NCBI GenBank assembly: GCA_030428705.1
Contig: JAUIDI010000009.1
Span: 62,001-126,000, forward strand
Source of the DNA: Bacteroidia bacterium
GTDB taxonomy: Bacteria; Bacteroidota; Bacteroidia; Flavobacteriales; Flavobacteriaceae
Length of the DNA stretch: 64,000 nucleotides
Direction: 5' to 3'
Shown: piece by piece, positions 63,281-64,000 of the stretch
How positions within the stretch are numbered: the stretch's first letter is position 1
Layout of the letters: every line of letters starts with the position of its first letter
Translations under genes and position numbers: made by a program
Notes under the pieces: generated by a model
The model's input: the letters and a program-made list of their open reading frames with translations, nothing else
The model's database searches: none
Told to the model about the DNA's origin: nothing

Positions 63281-63892
63281 ATGAAAAAATTATTCTTTAC
63301 CACCTTAGTAAGTTTATTGACTTTTGCGATCGGTCAGGCCCAAGAACCTGTTGGATTTGGAGTGACCGCCGGACTCCTAAATACGAATGCCGACATGAAA
63401 ATATCGTTGTTCGGTTTTGATATTGCCAATATCGATGCCGCCAATAAAACGGGTTTCTACGCGGGTGTTTTAGGCGACATTTCGGTTTCCGAAAGATTTC
63501 ACGTTCAACCTGAATTGACCTATGGCAAGGCAGGCGACCTTTCATTTTTTTATCTACCGATAATGGCCAAATACTACGTGGCTGATAAATTTCACCTACA
63601 GGCCGGCCCTCAGTTCAGCTATTCTTCGAATATTGCCGATTTTAAGGCGTTATTGAACGACACTAGGGATGCCATCTTGGCCGTTGATGGCCCTGATATC
63701 GGAAATGTGGATGACTTGGTCAAAACGACCGCCGTCGAATTCGGGGTAGGTGCTGGTTACGATATCACTGATAATATTATGGTTCAGGGTAGATACGCCT
63801 TTTCTTTGACCGATAGGTATTCAGGTCCTTTAGGTAGTGCGCTGGATCTTAAGAACGTGACCATTAATGTCGGGATAGCCTATAAATTCTAG
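63281..63892 (+). CDS. Porin-family outer-membrane beta-barrel protein
   Basis: 203-aa protein with a signal peptide ending AIGQAQ and a PorT/OMP_b-brl-type barrel: GFGVTAGLLNTNADMK, GFYAGVLGDISVSERFHVQPEL, FHLQAGPQFSY, and the end NVGIAYKF with terminal Phe. No ligand known. The 230 bases before it hold no recognised gene; a -7 box is not obvious. Confidence 0.85.
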   Translation: MKKLFFTTLVSLLTFAIGQAQEPVGFGVTAGLLNTNADMKISLFGFDIANIDAANKTGFYAGVLGDISVSERFHVQPELTYGKAGDLSFFYLPIMAKYYVADKFHLQAGPQFSYSSNIADFKALLNDTRDAILAVDGPDIGNVDDLVKTTAVEFGVGAGYDITDNIMVQGRYAFSLTDRYSGPLGSALDLKNVTINVGIAYKF

Positions 63893-63964
63893 TTTGTTTG
63901 GGGTTTTAGTTCGGATTATTATGTATTTTAGTTTGTTATCGAAACAAACCTAAACACTACTGAT

Positions 63965-64000
63965 ATGAAAAATAAACTTTACTCCATTCTTATTCTTGTA
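63965..64000 (+). CDS. Start of an exported protein, cut by the window edge
   Basis: Twelve codons from an ATG, reading MKNKLYSILILV, look like the beginning of a signal peptide. The gene runs off the right edge. It is 72 bases after the porin-like gene on the same strand and may be another small barrel protein, but that cannot be told. Confidence 0.45.
   Translation, partial: MKNKLYSILILV

Overview
The window reads as chromosomal DNA of a marine-type member of the Flavobacteriaceae (Bacteroidota). The evidence is a set of family-typical genes: BshC, gliding-clade TPR/LuxR-HTH regulators, the RDD/SpoIIM/DUF4129/DUF4350/MoxR/DUF58 cluster, DUF4038 and DUF1080 proteins, many Cys-anchored lipoproteins, and promoters with the Bacteroidota -7 box TAnnTTTG. 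GC content looks to be in the low forties percent (not computed). I see no rRNA, tRNA, CRISPR array or intact insertion sequence.

Layout. 1-13.2 kb: end of an amidase, a serine beta-lactamase-like lipoprotein, RimO, an SMP-30 lipoprotein, a penicillin-acylase-like lipoprotein, a sulfatase, an M14 carboxypeptidase, BshC and a PNPOx-like flavoprotein. 13.2-21.4 kb: an accessory locus with two cholesterol-dependent-cytolysin-like (CDCL) lipoproteins, one short and one long, each next to a TPR-transmembrane-HTH regulator. 21.5-26.1 kb: GuaA, a LysM/receptor-like lipoprotein, OsmC and a DUF922 HExxH protein. 26.2-31.1 kb: a beta-barrel, a small lipoprotein, a TPR-LytS/LytTR two-component pair and a TIM-barrel protein. 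31.2-37.7 kb: DUF3820, PyrG, YidC, MnmA and a nitronate-monooxygenase-like enzyme. 37.7-48 kb: a TPR protein, DUF2007, M28 peptidase, GH140-like protein, WYL regulator, VOC and ABM small enzymes, DUF1080 protein and GGT. 48.1-55.1 kb: the MoxR cluster plus divergent RDD. 55.1-64 kb: TRIC channel, cyclophilin, NUDIX, PlsC-like acyltransferase, ECF sigma factor with a membrane partner, M20 amidohydrolase, type II NADH dehydrogenase, XerD, a porin-like barrel and the first codons of another exported protein.

The system worth attention is 13.2-21.4 kb. Both CDCL genes keep the CDC core signatures (a YPGxLL-like motif, YGR, a GG pair in a GGDAQ-like motif, P(I/L)SY) but lack the CDC undecapeptide. 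The long one carries four roughly 50-54-residue repeats that look like a four-bladed hemopexin-type propeller. Although they sit on opposite strands about 5.5 kb apart, their upstream DNA is almost the same machine: TGTCMCC-type repeats on an 11-bp lattice, exactly 39 bp from there to an identical TAGGTTTG -7 box, then exactly 116 bp from the box to the ATG. That leader holds a nested hairpin closed by TTTTGTGG/CCACAAAA, with the same 81-nt span in both. This points to one activator switching on both subunits of a surface-anchored two-component pore-forming weapon, with the two adjacent TPR-HTH proteins as the obvious candidates. No immunity gene is recognisable.

Other points of interest are a pair of 131/132-bp MITE-like palindromic elements, a 7-bp tandem repeat that runs into the start codon of the TRIC gene, two divergent genes whose start codons overlap in a single CATG, and orphan hairpins that may bound a small RNA upstream of the short CDCL gene.
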